Assembly: GCA_932294295.1 (NCBI GenBank)
Contig: OW028576.1
Coordinates: 46,284,628-46,348,627, forward strand
DNA from: Alitta virens
Lineage: Eukaryota > Annelida > Polychaeta > Phyllodocida > Nereididae
DNA length: 64,000 nt
Reading direction: 5' to 3'
Shown here: positions 11,901 to 21,800 of the stretch, piece after piece
Numbering within the stretch: the stretch's first letter is position 1
Layout of the letters: each line of letters begins with the position of its first letter
Notes under the pieces: model-generated
Told to the model about the DNA's origin: nothing
The model's database searches: none
Seen by the model: the letters and a program-made list of their open reading frames with translations, nothing else
Program-made: the position numbers and the translations under genes

Positions 11901-14082
11901 ATGTTATGTGAATCCTGGACTCCTAGTGAGGTTCACGCTGTGCAGCACCTGAGAATATTTATGGAACTTGTTTATAAAGTCGTGCAAGGCATGGCACTTA
12001 CAATAGACTCCTGTTTTTACAAATTTTATGAAGTGACTCATAACCTTAGACACACACATACCCTCTGTAGACCATGTTATAAAAACACAAATGTATGGAT
12101 TTCTTTCCTTAAAATACCAAGGCCCACACATCTGGAACCAACTGCCATGGTCCGGGAAAACCTTTGTATGTAATAATTATTTTAACGGTTTTAACTAATT
12201 TAAAAAGCTGGTCTCCAAGGTCTTTTGGATCATGAATTTTATGTAACATTTAGTGCAATGTTCTGTCCTGTTACACCTATGCAGTTATCTCCCAAATTAT
12301 CATAACTTTTGAAATTTTTGTGATGGGCATTTCAAACTTTTCATAGATTCATCTCATATGATGAGGTTTAAGTGTATAACATAAAGAATAAATCTGAGAT
12401 GGATATGCGTGCACTTTCTGAAATTTGTTTGATGTGACATGGAATGATATATGTAAAAAAAAGACCAACTATCAAGTGGACATATATTTTGGCTTATACT
12501 ATAGTAATCAAATGATATTAAAATGCAGAAATTTTCTCACAGAACAATGGAACAGAATGTTACTGTGGTAGCGACTTGCTATGGGTGTATGATGGACGTA
12601 CTCCTGCCGACACTTCAAATTGCTACAAGGCGTGTGATGATGGCAAATCTTGCGGTGGCAACATCAATCATATAAGTCTGTATAGAGCAGGTATGAAGAC
12701 ATCACACAATACTAAGCGGTAATGATGAAAAAACCTAAATTGCTAGCTCTACAGGCAAACCATTAATCCACAAATTTAATAAACTTATATCTCTTAATTT
12801 TTATTTGTTAGCCTGCCTGGCAACCGAGTATGGTACTAATTGCTCTCGATGCAATTGCATGAACAATGTTCCCTGTAATGCAATTACTGGGGTCTGTCCT
12901 GGATCCTGCGCAACTGAATGGACAACCCCTAACCCTGGTGGAACATGTTCTGTTGGTGAGACAAAATTATGACCCCTTTATAAATGGATTGACAATTCTG
13001 TTTCTGTTCCATTACATGCAGCACAAATTTTTTTTGCATCATCGATAATTGTTATCTTTTACATGAAATGTTGAAATTGAACAGAGTTGTTTAAGTTTCA
13101 GATCGTAATAAAATATCCTGTAGTTTTTACAGCATCTTGCTGACAAAATTTTGCGTAATATTTTGCTGCAAAAATTATGGTTAGAAGTTGGTTGTTAAGT
13201 TGTGTACTACGTAAAATCATGCAAATGGCCCCTTACCATAAGTTATTATTGTACTTTCGTGATGGTACTACCGATGAGCCCCCAAAATACACCAATGCTG
13301 TGCCATCTCTATCATATTATAGTTGATATTTACTGTAACTTACCATAAGATACTGCAGTATCATTGTGTAGAGAAGTTTTACAGCCTAGTCCAGTAAAAT
13401 ATGCAGTGATATGCTGCATGTTGGAATTTGTGTATTCAGCAGCAATTTACTTGATTACCGGTAGAATGCCATTTTCTTTGGCTTTGCTGTAAATTTTATA
13501 GTATTTTGCCATAGAATAGATTCACGGAAATTGTTATTTTAAGTTGCCAAAATTTACGGGTGCAATCAATATTCTGTGAATCAGTACACATCCTTAATAA
13601 TTATCATGAGGTCATGTCAAGCTTCCCATCTAAAATTGTACTATGCCTTTATTTCAGCTTTTCCATTAGGGCTATTTGTCAATAAAAGTCCCTGTGGTGG
13701 TAGCTTAACTTGGCAGGGAGATTTCAGTCTTGCTCCAATCACAGATGGCACTGTTAACATCTGTTTCAACACGTCAACAATCAGCAATGACACCTGGAGG
13801 ATGTGGTGGAAACTAAACGACTCTGCACGATTCCAAACAGTTTCTGTGATTTACAAGGAAACAACAAGTTGTGGTGGCATTCACATGCCAGTTGTGTCAG
13901 TTAAACGGCATGATTGCAATGAGCAAGCTGACTGCACTAAAGGAGTTTTGCTGTATCCCAAAGTCATGTCTGTACCTGATCAATGTTCATACATTTCTCC
14001 GGGCAATATGGCATACTTCATTGATTCAATTTACATTGAATTTCCAGCAAATATCATTATTTGTGAGATGTCATTATTGTAG
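3022..14082 (+). CDS. Gene A: secreted WSC-WSC-EGF-like-lectin-like protein (7 exons)
   Basis: Exons as read: 3022-3067, 6597-6742, 7042 to about 7191, 8335-8495, 12543-12690, 12812-12955 and 13658-14082. The product of about 405 residues has a signal peptide, two cysteine-rich WSC-like modules (each split over two exons at the same phase-0 position), one EGF-like module and a C-terminal beta-rich domain ending in IICEMSLL, similar to the end of F-type lectin folds. There is no transmembrane segment, so it should be extracellular. WSC domains are known in carbohydrate-binding proteins, so glycan or pathogen binding is inferred. All splice phases agree except at the end of exon 3, where no GT donor of the required phase 1 exists after the domain end. 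The gene may therefore carry a defect there or a sequence error. Confidence 0.72.
3235..3560. repeat. Degenerate tandem repeat of about 80 bp in gene A intron 1
   Basis: Four to five diverged copies of a unit combining 'atcttcccaaat', 'gaaccaat' and 'tgtcatca..attgaatgtct'. The array ends near a CTATCTGGG palindromic-element end at about 3575. Confidence 0.6.
3690..6262 (+). mobile_element. LINE copy a: 5'-truncated, decayed non-LTR retrotransposon
   Basis: The reverse-transcriptase blocks appear in order but in shifting frames: LNLGKAFGVDGIS near 3820, FIDFSKAFDFVNRSFL near 4220, HGILQGGIVSPNLFNLYLSD near 4395, LLYADDLFLIS near 4520, and the C-terminal thumb and tail to about 5511 (NIARFRLSSHNLNIELGRH). 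The 3' UTR ends at 6262 in an AATAAAAATCT plus TATA-rich tail. The endonuclease is missing. Stops and frameshifts make it dead. It lies in intron 1 of gene A in the sense direction, and a second copy of the same family lies at 8540-9490 in the opposite direction. Confidence 0.85.
5927..5960. repeat. (TA)n microsatellite inside LINE a 3' UTR
   Basis: Uninterrupted TA dinucleotides of about 30 bases between the LINE ORF end and its 3' terminus. Confidence 0.9.
6597..6742 (+). CDS. Gene A exon 2: first half of WSC-like domain 1
   Basis: The acceptor is TTTCAATTTCAAG and the donor GTAAGTGT. With phase 1 entry the exon reads YVGCFND, then GCAFACEAQKFSYFGMG, the usual WSC start (Y-V-G-C-F) and the C-x3-C segment. 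It ends in phase 0. Confidence 0.75.
7042..7191 (+). CDS. Gene A exon 3: second half of WSC-like domain 1
   Basis: The acceptor is TTTGATTTCAG. The frame gives DCHCGSGG, GGCGDC and KCGQSSGDPWRLIAVYQ, matching the C-terminal half of a WSC module. The domain should end near 7191, and the next coding exon needs phase 1. The only GT dinucleotides near the end (7183, phase 0; 7191, phase 2) do not fit, and the open frame runs on to TAA 7309-7311. The boundary is therefore uncertain: sequence error, broken donor, unseen small exon, or a short isoform. Confidence 0.6.
8335..8495 (+). CDS. Gene A exon 4: first half of WSC-like domain 2
   Basis: The acceptor is AAATCTATTTCACAG and entry is phase 1. 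It reads RFIGCWYAWNPPYMVG, then NVSQCAGACKQQGAVYAGIR, a diverged WSC start in which the F-I-G-C block and the C-x3-C helix are kept. The donor GTTGGT at 8496 is weak. It ends in phase 0, exactly where exon 2 ends in domain 1, which supports duplication of a two-exon WSC module. Confidence 0.7.
8540..9490 (-). mobile_element. LINE copy b: truncated, same family as LINE a, antisense
   Basis: Read on the - strand from 9490 downward: GVLQGGIISPKFLN, then LNYADDLVLIS near 9360, then ILPILEYNSERW near 9000, then NIACFRLSSHNLDIELGRHK near 8650. The same landmarks occur in the same order in LINE a. The copy contains only the fingers-palm junction to the C-terminal tail and has several frameshifts. 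Its 5' truncation point at about 9490 abuts another LINE on the opposite strand. Confidence 0.75.
9490..11725 (+). mobile_element. LINE copy c: CR1/Jockey-like non-LTR retrotransposon, decayed
   Basis: It begins inside the endonuclease-RT linker (NIKKTWSLINEIINKKK near 9620). It continues through a frameshifted RT with LDLSKAFDTLNHDILLYKL near 10300, PQGSILGPLLF-like sequence near 10480 and VIYADDSTL near 10555, then thumb and C-terminal domains in the open frames 10677-10997 and 10994-11407. The 3' end is at about 11720 with AATAAAATGATTGAACTTG. At least four frameshifts or stops make it inactive. It lies in the intron between gene A exons 4 and 5. Confidence 0.8.
11859..12240 (+). mobile_element. 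LINE copy g: C-terminal RT tail fragment
   Basis: The open frame from 11859 reads YKVVQGMA, then DSCFYKFYEVTHNLRHTH. After a frameshift near 12110 it reads YQGPHIWNQLPW. The GP-x-I/F-W-N-x-L-P block is typical of the C-terminus of CR1/Jockey-group LINE ORF2 proteins. Only this tail is present. Confidence 0.65.
12543..12690 (+). CDS. Gene A exon 5: second half of WSC-like domain 2
   Basis: The acceptor is AAATTTTCTCACAG. In phase 0 it reads NNGTECYCGSDLLWVYDG, SNCYKACDDGKSCGGN and ISLYRA, the C-x-C-G-S / C-x3-C / C-G-G / I-S-L-Y pattern of a WSC C-terminal half. The donor GTATGAAG follows at 12691, leaving phase 1. Confidence 0.8.
12812..12955 (+). CDS. Gene A exon 6: EGF-like module
   Basis: The acceptor is TTTTTATTTGTTAG. 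Phase 1 entry gives CLATEYGTNCSRCNCMNN, then CNAITGVCPGSCATEW and GGTC. The cysteine spacing and the G-x-N-C-S start resemble MEGF- or laminin-type EGF repeats. The donor GTGAGA follows at 12956 in phase 1, so the exon is a symmetric 1-1 module. Confidence 0.8.
13658..14082 (+). CDS. Gene A exon 7: C-terminal lectin-like domain and stop
   Basis: The acceptor is CCTTTATTTCAG and entry is phase 1. 141 codons (stop included) end at TAG 14080-14082. The sequence holds C-x-G-G-S-L, NICFNTSTISNDTWRMWWKL and a final IICEMSLL. Fucolectin/F5-8-type C domains end in a very similar 'LCEVEV' strand, but the usual N-terminal signature is missing, so the fold is a guess. An AATAAA lies at 14641-14646 in the presumed 3' UTR. 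Confidence 0.75.
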
Positions 14083-14215
14083 AAAGCATTGTTACTTTTC
14101 TCAATATAAACCAGGATGTGCATCCACCTGACATGATTCTCTACTATTAATGTATTCCTCTTATATTTGTTGAGGTGGGTGCTTATGACAGTCTTAGCAC
14201 CAGCCACTAGTGCAT

Positions 14216-14523
14216 ACCATATTATTATATTTTGTACTGATCAGTCTGATGTTCTCCTTACCATATTATTATATTTTGTACTGATCAGTCTGATGTTCTC
14301 CTTACCATATTATTATATTTTGTACTGATCAGTCTGATGTTCTCCTTACCATATTATTATATTTTGTACTGATCAGTCTGATGTTCTCCTTACCATATTA
14401 TTATATTTTGTACTGATCAGTCTGATGTTCTCCTTACCATATTATTATATTTTGTACTGATCAGTCTGATGTTCTCCTTACCATATTATTATATTTTGTA
14501 CTGACCAGTCTAATGTTTTCCTT
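14216..14523. repeat. 44-bp minisatellite, seven copies
   Basis: Units start at 14216, 14260, 14304, 14348, 14392, 14436 and 14480. The first six are essentially identical; the seventh has three or more substitutions. Each unit contains the palindrome CTGATCAG. It lies 130 bp after the stop codon of gene A and before the first AATAAA, so it would be transcribed in the 3' UTR if that signal is used. Confidence 0.95.
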
Positions 14524-15255
14524 TTATTGTTTACTGTATCATTAGATAATATTACATATCAATTTAGCTGATATTGGTTCAATGTCAGCCTGGTCTGGCA
14601 TGAAATCTGAATTCTTAGTTTGAGTTGTACATACATGCCAAATAAATTTTAAATATGCAGTGGCATAAAGAAGTTTATGATATTTGAATAACAATAAGCA
14701 TGGTAGAAAGTACAGTTAGCTTGCTGAAGTTTCAATGTGCATCAGGCTTTGGAACATACTTATTGCATACATAACAAGAAAATATCTCTTTAAAAAAGAG
14801 ACCTGTACCAGACTTGCGCATTATTAGTAGATGCATAACAAAGGTTTTTTTAGGATGAGGAAAAAAAGGAAACTCTTTGGATGATACAAATTACTAAATA
14901 TATATATATTTATATATATATATATATATAGAATTTTATTGACCGCAGATATATATACATATATACAAAATGTGTGTGTTGAGTATCATTCCATACAATC
15001 CATACTTTATTTATTTAGATATAAATAAATTCAAATCTTACAGGTTTATTTTAAATGAAACATCTTTTTGTGGCATAACACTCTGAGAGGCAGTTAAATT
15101 AATTGGCGATATGGTCGATGATCAATCTAGTGTAAATCTAGTTCCCATAAGAAAGATAATTTCTGAAATAGCGATAACCGTGATGGATTTTTCTCCCACT
15201 TAAAAGACAAATGCACTGGAATGAAGGATAAAAGAAATGACATGCCTTGATCCAG
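14524..15255. other. Gene A 3' flank
   Basis: Non-coding. It holds an AATAAA at 14641 and an AT-rich microsatellite at about 14897-14960. A short stretch (14720-14900) resembles one at 7500-7690, including the words 'cttggtaac' / 'ttggaacat', suggesting an old dispersed repeat. Confidence 0.4.
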
Positions 15256-15515
15256 GAAGTTTTCGTTTATTGAAATCCAGCCCAAAGTGTTCAATGGTTC
15301 AAATGACCTTTTGAAAACCAAAAACATCACACCAGAAGTACTCTTTCATCAAAGAGGAAGAAAAGAAGCCATTAAAAAACATGGCCAGCAGAGGGAGCAA
15401 GTGTCAAAACTTACACTCTCACGACTCCTGGTGGATGATCATAGAAAATTTATCTTCTGCAGAGCAGCTAAAGTAGCAAGTACCAGTTTGAAAGCAGCCC
15501 TCGTGGAAACATCAG
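15256..15515 (+). pseudogene. Carbohydrate sulfotransferase exon with the 5'-phosphosulfate-binding motif
   Basis: The frame ending at donor GTAGGA (15516) reads LSRLLVDDHRKFIFCRAAK, then VASTSLKAALVETSG. This is the first PAPS-binding block of the HNK-1/chondroitin sulfotransferase family (usual pattern PKVACTxWK). Two acceptors are possible, before 15256 or before 15281. The exon itself is open and leaves phase 1. No downstream exon follows on this strand; the matching next exon is at 16994-17242 on the opposite strand. Members of this family transfer sulfate to glycans in the Golgi. Probably a broken gene. Confidence 0.7.
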
Positions 15516-15769
15516 GTAGGAAACAAAAATTCTGAATATTCTCTAAGTGTTATCTGGATGGCAGCAACAATTTCAAAGAGATGGTGAAAATTAGTGATGG
15601 AAAATCAGTCTCTAAACTGACATAGATTAATCGGTAAGCTATTCGATGCAATAATCAATTTTTTTTATAAATTATAATTTTTCATGGACTAAGAACAAAT
15701 GCAAAGAAGAGCATTAACGCCTCAATGTTCAACCTTTAATAACTTCGCTTTTGCCATGATGTCAACCAA

Positions 15770-16030
15770 GTTATTTCAAAACATGAAAATTGAAGTTTGT
15801 GACATAATTATAAATTTATCTTGATTAGAATTAGCTAAATGTACAAAAGAATCATTTTCATAATATGGGGATATATCCAATAATACAGGTTCATTATTTT
15901 CCTCCATTAATTCTTGGTATCTACCCTCAATAAGGTTGCATAAGTAATATGTACTGTTTGCTTCTACTGCCCCAAAAATATTTTCTGCACTTACTGCTTC
16001 AGCCATTCATATGGATAAGATCAAGCAGAG
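15770..16030 (-). mobile_element. Possible LINE ORF2 N-terminal fragment
   Basis: The - strand frame contains EPVLLDISPYYENDSFVHLA and DKFIIMS, a pattern I associate with the residues just before the endonuclease domain in some invertebrate LINEs. No endonuclease motif follows in frame, so only a scrap remains. Low confidence. Confidence 0.3.
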
Positions 16031-16329
16031 GAGCAATTTCTAGACCACTGATGAGAGCAATTTTTGTACCAATAAGACACTTATATTTTATGATGAATAT
16101 AAGGTATGAATCGGAAATTATAAGTATGAAGATATTAAAAAAAACATAGTAAAACATATGAGAGCATTTTAGCTGCAAAGAGTAACAATTGTGTGTGAGA
16201 TTCCTTGCTTCAATGGAAAATTTACAGATTGGTTGGAAATAAAAAATAAAATAAAAAAAAAACTTAATAATAATAATAAAATAAACAATTTAAAAAGCAA
16301 ATAATAATAACATATCAAACATATATGTT

Positions 16330-16790
16330 GGCAGATTTCTTACGTGACAAGCATGACACATGGTCCAAACATTTTAGTCCAAATCTAAACACGGTTATCA
16401 TGTTACATACATCATTGGAGTTAAATTCAAGACCAAAGGTCCACCAAAGTTTTAGTCCAAATGTAAATACTGAAAGAACTTTAATATAAACATGAATAAA
16501 TATTTAACTAAAGCAATTGAGTAACTGATATCCTTTGACAATATTAGTCCATATATTAATTAGTGACATACAAGACACAAGATCCACAAAGGTTAATTGT
16601 CACAGTGCACACATAAATCATGTGAAAAATGAAAGCAATTTTAATCTACACATAAAGACATATATGTTGGCAATATTTCACTAATGCAATAGAATACTGA
16701 TACCATTTGACAAGTTTAGTACATTTATGAATTGAGTGACATACTAGACACAAGGTCCACAAAATAGGTGACTACAGCTGTCTAGAGTCA
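16330..16790. repeat. Degenerate repeats
   Basis: Phrases such as 'ttttagtccaaat', 'tgacatac.agacacaag.tccacaaa' and 'aatatttaac' recur two to three times with indels. Looks like an old tandemly repeated segment; no coding signal. Confidence 0.45.
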
Positions 16791-16993
16791 AACGTATTTT
16801 ATGAAACTAACTTTAGGTGCATTAGGTGACAGTTATTTAGTGACCCTGAAGCTTCCTGGGTGAATCAAAAATATATCAGCCCTACATATTTTACTCAAAA
16901 GTCTTTTTTTACACAGATCACAGTTGTGGTGTCAATCATAAATGCGTATTTAATAAAATTGTTAACATACTTGCGTTGAGATTTCCGTCTCAC

Positions 16994-17242
16994 GGGATCG
17001 TACGTTCCAATTTTTCACGAAAAGCTGAATAGCTGACAAGATTCTTTAGAATGGATCCCTTACAAAAAAGAACTTGTTATAATTTTTCAACTCTTCTGCT
17101 CTAATCTTGACGTCTCTAATTGTACCCAATGGATAAATGCCAAAACGCTCAATGACTCCGGGTACGTTGACATATCGTGAAGGATTATTCTTTACCCTAT
17201 AAGCTTTTCTGTAGGGGTCAACCACCTGTGAAGTTGCATTAT
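16994..17242 (-). pseudogene. Carbohydrate sulfotransferase exon with the 3'-phosphate-binding motif, broken
   Basis: On the - strand the acceptor CTTTTTCCAG is followed from 17242 by NATSQVVDPYRKAYRVKNN, then RYVNVPGVIERFGIYPLGT, then NYNKFFFVRDPF. The last block is the 3'-phosphate-binding signature (R-x-P-F-x-R-x-x-S) of the sulfotransferase-2 family. A TAA replaces the codon after F, and one base is missing a few codons later. After that the frame resumes and ends at a perfect donor GTGAGA at 16993. Its phase-1 entry fits the phase-1 end of the exon at 15515, but the two are in opposite directions. It is a pseudogene fragment. Confidence 0.75.
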
Positions 17243-18180
17243 CTGGAAAAAGAATGTGTCACTTGTGTTAAATGTCAGTGATTTAGAAATAGATTCTAAG
17301 AATCCACTAGGAGTCAACAGGTGCATATTTATGCGATATGCTCCATCTGCTGGTAATGTTAAATTTTGAATAAAGACATTCAGCATTTTGTGGCAGGAAT
17401 CCTCTAACAACCCTCACAATATCAAATTATGTGTAATCATCAGGCATTGCTTAATACCAACCAATCACTAGCCAATTAGTGTTAAGGATCACCAACCAAT
17501 CAGTCCATTGCCTAAAATACTCAAAGTTTACTTTGTGATGGCATGCACCATATCAAATTTCATTTTCACTAGTGATGTCACGATTCGCCGATTTTAATCG
17601 ATTATCATCAGCAAAACAAAGTAAATACCGATAATTGATGCTAGTGTTGAAAAATCGAGCAGCACTAGCACTAGTCTGTGCTTCCACCTATGAGAAAAGC
17701 GAAGTAAAAACTACCAACAGTAATACATTTTGCTGAAAATAATTATCAATACAAAACTTAGTTATAATAGTGGCTGCCCCACTGTTGCAAAATATCATCT
17801 CAGAAGTGTGTCATGTGTCCTGGAGCATAAAACGAAGCTTTACAATGATGTCCCATGCTGATCAATGGACTATTTGCAGACTGATTTGGTTTCAAGTGCA
17901 CTCGGTCTGAAGGGTGAAGGAAAAGTAATTAAGGTCACAGGTACTGGGTGATGACCTTGAAAATGGCATGGAATTGAAGTCAGGGAAGAATGCAGGCTAC
18001 CCAATTTGAGGTTTACAAGTCTCTTACAGATGTGCGATGAGCATGTATGCAAACTTAATGAGCTAGGGAATTTTCGTCTATGGAAATGAAGTCAGGCTTG
18101 TGTTGCTTAAACACAGGTTTTATGACTAGATTAATAATGTTTTTGGGGTAGCACTGGCTTGTCCCAGCATCCTTTACAAG
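17243..18180. other. Non-coding stretch
   Basis: AT-rich sequence with a purine/pyrimidine-rich middle. No exon with matching splice sites seen on either strand. It may be former intron of the sulfotransferase relic. Confidence 0.4.
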
Positions 18181-18184
18181 ACTT

Positions 18185-18455
18185 AACAGGGTACACCATA
18201 AATATTTACTCATCAGTTTTTCCTGCAATCAGTCATTATTCCATATGACCATCTTTTGCTGTGATTATGACCTTTAGACGATAGGTGACTGACTCGCACG
18301 AGTGCCGCATTGTTTCTTCATCCAAATTGGACCAGGACTGCTTGCTTCAGAGCTGCAACAGTGCTGTAGATCTTTGAAACTTCATTCTCCAAAATGGACC
18401 AGATGGCATGAAGTCCATTGGATTGATGTCTGGGCTAGAAGGAGGACTGCCTTAA
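18185..18455 (-). mobile_element. Mariner-type transposase C-terminal relic
   Basis: Reading the - strand from 18452 with three frame changes gives SSPDINPMDF, then IWSILENEVSKIYSTVAALK, then DEETMRHSCESVTYRLKVII and KDGHME. This is the end of a mariner transposase: the SPDLNPMD block carrying the last catalytic acidic residue, and the closing RLKxVIxAKGGHIE-like helix. The N-terminal two thirds are absent. Confidence 0.7.
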
Positions 18456-18782
18456 TTGGTCATGCAAAAAAAGTGATGAAGAAACTTCACTAATGATTCA
18501 AATACTTTCGATTTCATATTAAAAGTTCTCTTAAGCAATAAGATGTGTTAGTATAAGATGTTATACAGATTAAGATCCGGCACAAAAAAAAGGTAATTAA
18601 TTTTGATTTAACAGCAGTATACTGTAAATATTGGTGTCCGAAGATAAAAGAGACAGCTAAAAAAGAGGATCCTGGTTCATAGTTTATATCATATTATACA
18701 TGTATTAATATAAACTAGCCTTCAGGAAGTAGCAAAGTATTGATAATTAATAGAACACTGCCTCCAAACCACATATTCAAAG

Positions 18783-18852
18783 ATGAACGAGTCATGGCAA
18801 CAAGGTGCTAAAATGCTTTGGATGCTAATCTTGGCTGCCACATCAGTGAAAG
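18783..18852 (+). CDS. Gene B exon 1: signal peptide
   Basis: ATG 18783 gives MNESWQQGAKMLWMLILAATS, polar then hydrophobic. The donor AAAG|GTAAGAT leaves phase 1. The internal Met at residue 11 could also serve as start and gives a more compact signal. Compare the paralogue's exon at 63242. Confidence 0.75.
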
Positions 18853-21800
18853 GTAAGATAGGGTGCGGCTGATTACCCAATTCAGCTAACCTTTTACTTT
18901 GGTATCGTCTTTTGACAGAAAGGAACATGTCTGTGCAGTTTTAGTGAATTTTATGCATATTTAACAACTCATGTGAAGTTTTACAATAGTTTATCTAGAT
19001 TTTCCATGTTTTTTCTCTATTGTCAGTTTTAACATTATTTAAACAGATTTTTTGCTAATTCCTCAGTCATGGTGAGTCTTGTCAATATAAAATTAATGAG
19101 ATAGAGGTCAACCTACAACAAAGTATATAACTATGTAATATTGAAATAATAATATTCACTGATGACACTATAGGCCTGTTCCCCCCCTACTAGAACTCCA
19201 GCAAATTTTGTTACATATATTACACATTTATGGTATTATGCCATTGAACAGGTGATGATGTCATGAGATACCAAGTTGTACTTAAAACAGGCGTGTCAAA
19301 AATTGCTATTCAATTCACTTTATTGATAGAGTTTGTTAATTTTTCCATTTTCCCGTTATGTACAAATATAGTGCCCAGATAGCATGCCCTGTCACGGAAT
19401 ACCGACGTCACTTGTATAAATAGCCTCCCATGCTGACAGCAGGCTTTCAACACATTGTGAGCAAGGCCACAGGTTCGAATCCTCGGCTGGGAATTATCAG
19501 ATACGCTGTAACCATTCGTTTTAGCCATGCTATGGGCTACATGGTATAATTGATATTAAAAAAAAAATACTTAAAGATTAAAAAAAAAACAATAAAACTT
19601 GCAACTATCATCATTGAATTTTTTAACACGGAAGCGCTCCAGTTTGGAATTTAATTCAATAACTTGTGATTGAGGGGCAAGAATACTTTCCATTTCACCG
19701 ACCAGTCACTCATGTCACTGCCACAATTCAACTGACATTTGAATGAATTAGGCTAACCCATGTGCTAATAGTGAACATAGGGCCTATTTAAGGTAAAATA
19801 ACCAGGTGGGCAAGTTAAGATTGAGACCTATACCAAACGCATCGACAGGATAGTTCCATTGGTAAGACGCCTTCTTTGTGTGGCTGGGGTAGTATGTTCA
19901 AATCTTTTTGAAAGGTGAACTTTGGGTCACATAACATAAGGACATGGCCAAATGTGCCACGTGCATTTTCTATGAGAAGGATAAACGCATGGAAAACGCA
20001 TGGTTTTCGCCTCATTATAATTAGGATATGTTTTTGATATGTTTATCCTTCTCATGGAAAATGCACATGGCACATTTGACCATGTAGGTGTATGTCATCA
20101 GATCAAATAAATAGCCAGCATGAGGCAGTCTAGTGTGGATCTTTTTTTTTCTGGTCATGCCAATTAAGGCAATAAGTCCTATTATTTTTTACTATTTTTA
20201 TGGAATTCGCCTCGTCTGATTTAAAGGGGCACTAAAGGAAATTTGCATGTTAATTTTAAAAGTTCAATTAGATGACAAAGAACACATTGCCGTAAATACA
20301 AGCGACTAAAAGTTCAATTTTAGTATGATTTGGAGCCAATTAAATGTGAAGTTTACACCATCCGCCACAACACTGGGGGCCGCCATTATTGCACACGGCA
20401 CCATGGCTGGTGACATCACTTATGTCCCATGAGATCCTGCACATTGACAGATTACAATCCATTTCAATAACAACATACAATGTGTTAACTGGCCTTTTTT
20501 TATATACAGCCGGATTACAATGAATTATTTGTATGTCATATTTATGTATATTTGATCACTTGGCAAGTAGATGCAAATCACCCTGCTTACATTACACATG
20601 TATAGATCTGCATTTATATTAGGCTGTCAATAAAAAGAATATATATACATTATCTGAAGCCTCTATATAGTATCATATTTTGCATTTAATTATATGCAAC
20701 TTCTTCCCCAAGCACGGGAGTTTACAAAATAAAGTTATGCCTATTTGATGAAAATTTGTTGAATGATAGGAAAATTCCTTGGCATCTAAAACATGCCACA
20801 ATTTTATATTATAGTGTCATTCATAGTAAACATGTTCATTATTGAATAGTTAGTATCTAGTTTTTGGAATAACTCATCCCCCTCTGCTCTGGCTACGGCC
20901 CGGTCTGTTTCAATGGCTTTTACACTGTATTCAATTTCCTAGAATAATTAACAAGATCAGCAGCATATATTATTAATCACAAATTTTACTTCTTTCAATT
21001 GTATGCGACTTGAAAGCATGCGTTGCTAGACAAATTTAAACTCATATGGGAGGAGGAAGGGTTATGCTAAAATTTAATTTGTTATATAAATAAATACAAC
21101 AATTTATCAAAATACCTATTTTCTGCAGAACTACATTGGCCCGATGCTCCAATTTTATAAAGCCTCACCTTAAGTAGGCCTAAAAAATTAATTTTAATTT
21201 TTTAACATTGTTCTGTCAACAAGTGCATAAATAGATAGATAGATATATAGATAGATAGATAGATAGATAGAAGCATGTCTGCACTGATAGCACAAGTGTG
21301 GCATCATATGGTATGATCAGTTTGCAACCCACTGTATAAAAACGTTTCTTAACAAATCAGTTTTGTAAAGTTTTTGTTCAATTTTAGTAGACTTTGTAAG
21401 AGACAAGAATTGATGCTAACATGTCAAAAGTGTGTTGCAAATATGATGCTAATGTCCACACATTTGATGTAAAGGGCTTAAGGTTGTCTTAGACTGCATT
21501 AAATTATATTATGATAATTGTGAAGATGATAGTATGCAAGTAGGCACTCCGATAAAGGAGCTACTATATATAAGAGATACTCAGGTGGTTGTGACTTGGC
21601 TACTAGATGCTGATGAGGTGTAAGAATTATTAGAGTACCTCTGCACCAAGTAAATGTGATATTTTTTACTCACAACTATTACAATTTTTATACTTTTTGA
21701 TATGATTTTATTTAATTTTTTTTCTATCATTGTATTATGTTCTTTTTGTACATGAGTACGAAAATAAATAATCTATATATATTTACATGTATAGGTGAAA

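Noticed and set aside
14216..14523. Possible CRISPR-like array
   Set aside because: The 44-bp units are directly adjacent with no spacers, and the genome is eukaryotic; it is a minisatellite.
19385..19490. Functional tRNA gene at the B-box GGTTCGAATCC
   Set aside because: No cloverleaf can be drawn from the upstream bases; it is a SINE remnant at most.
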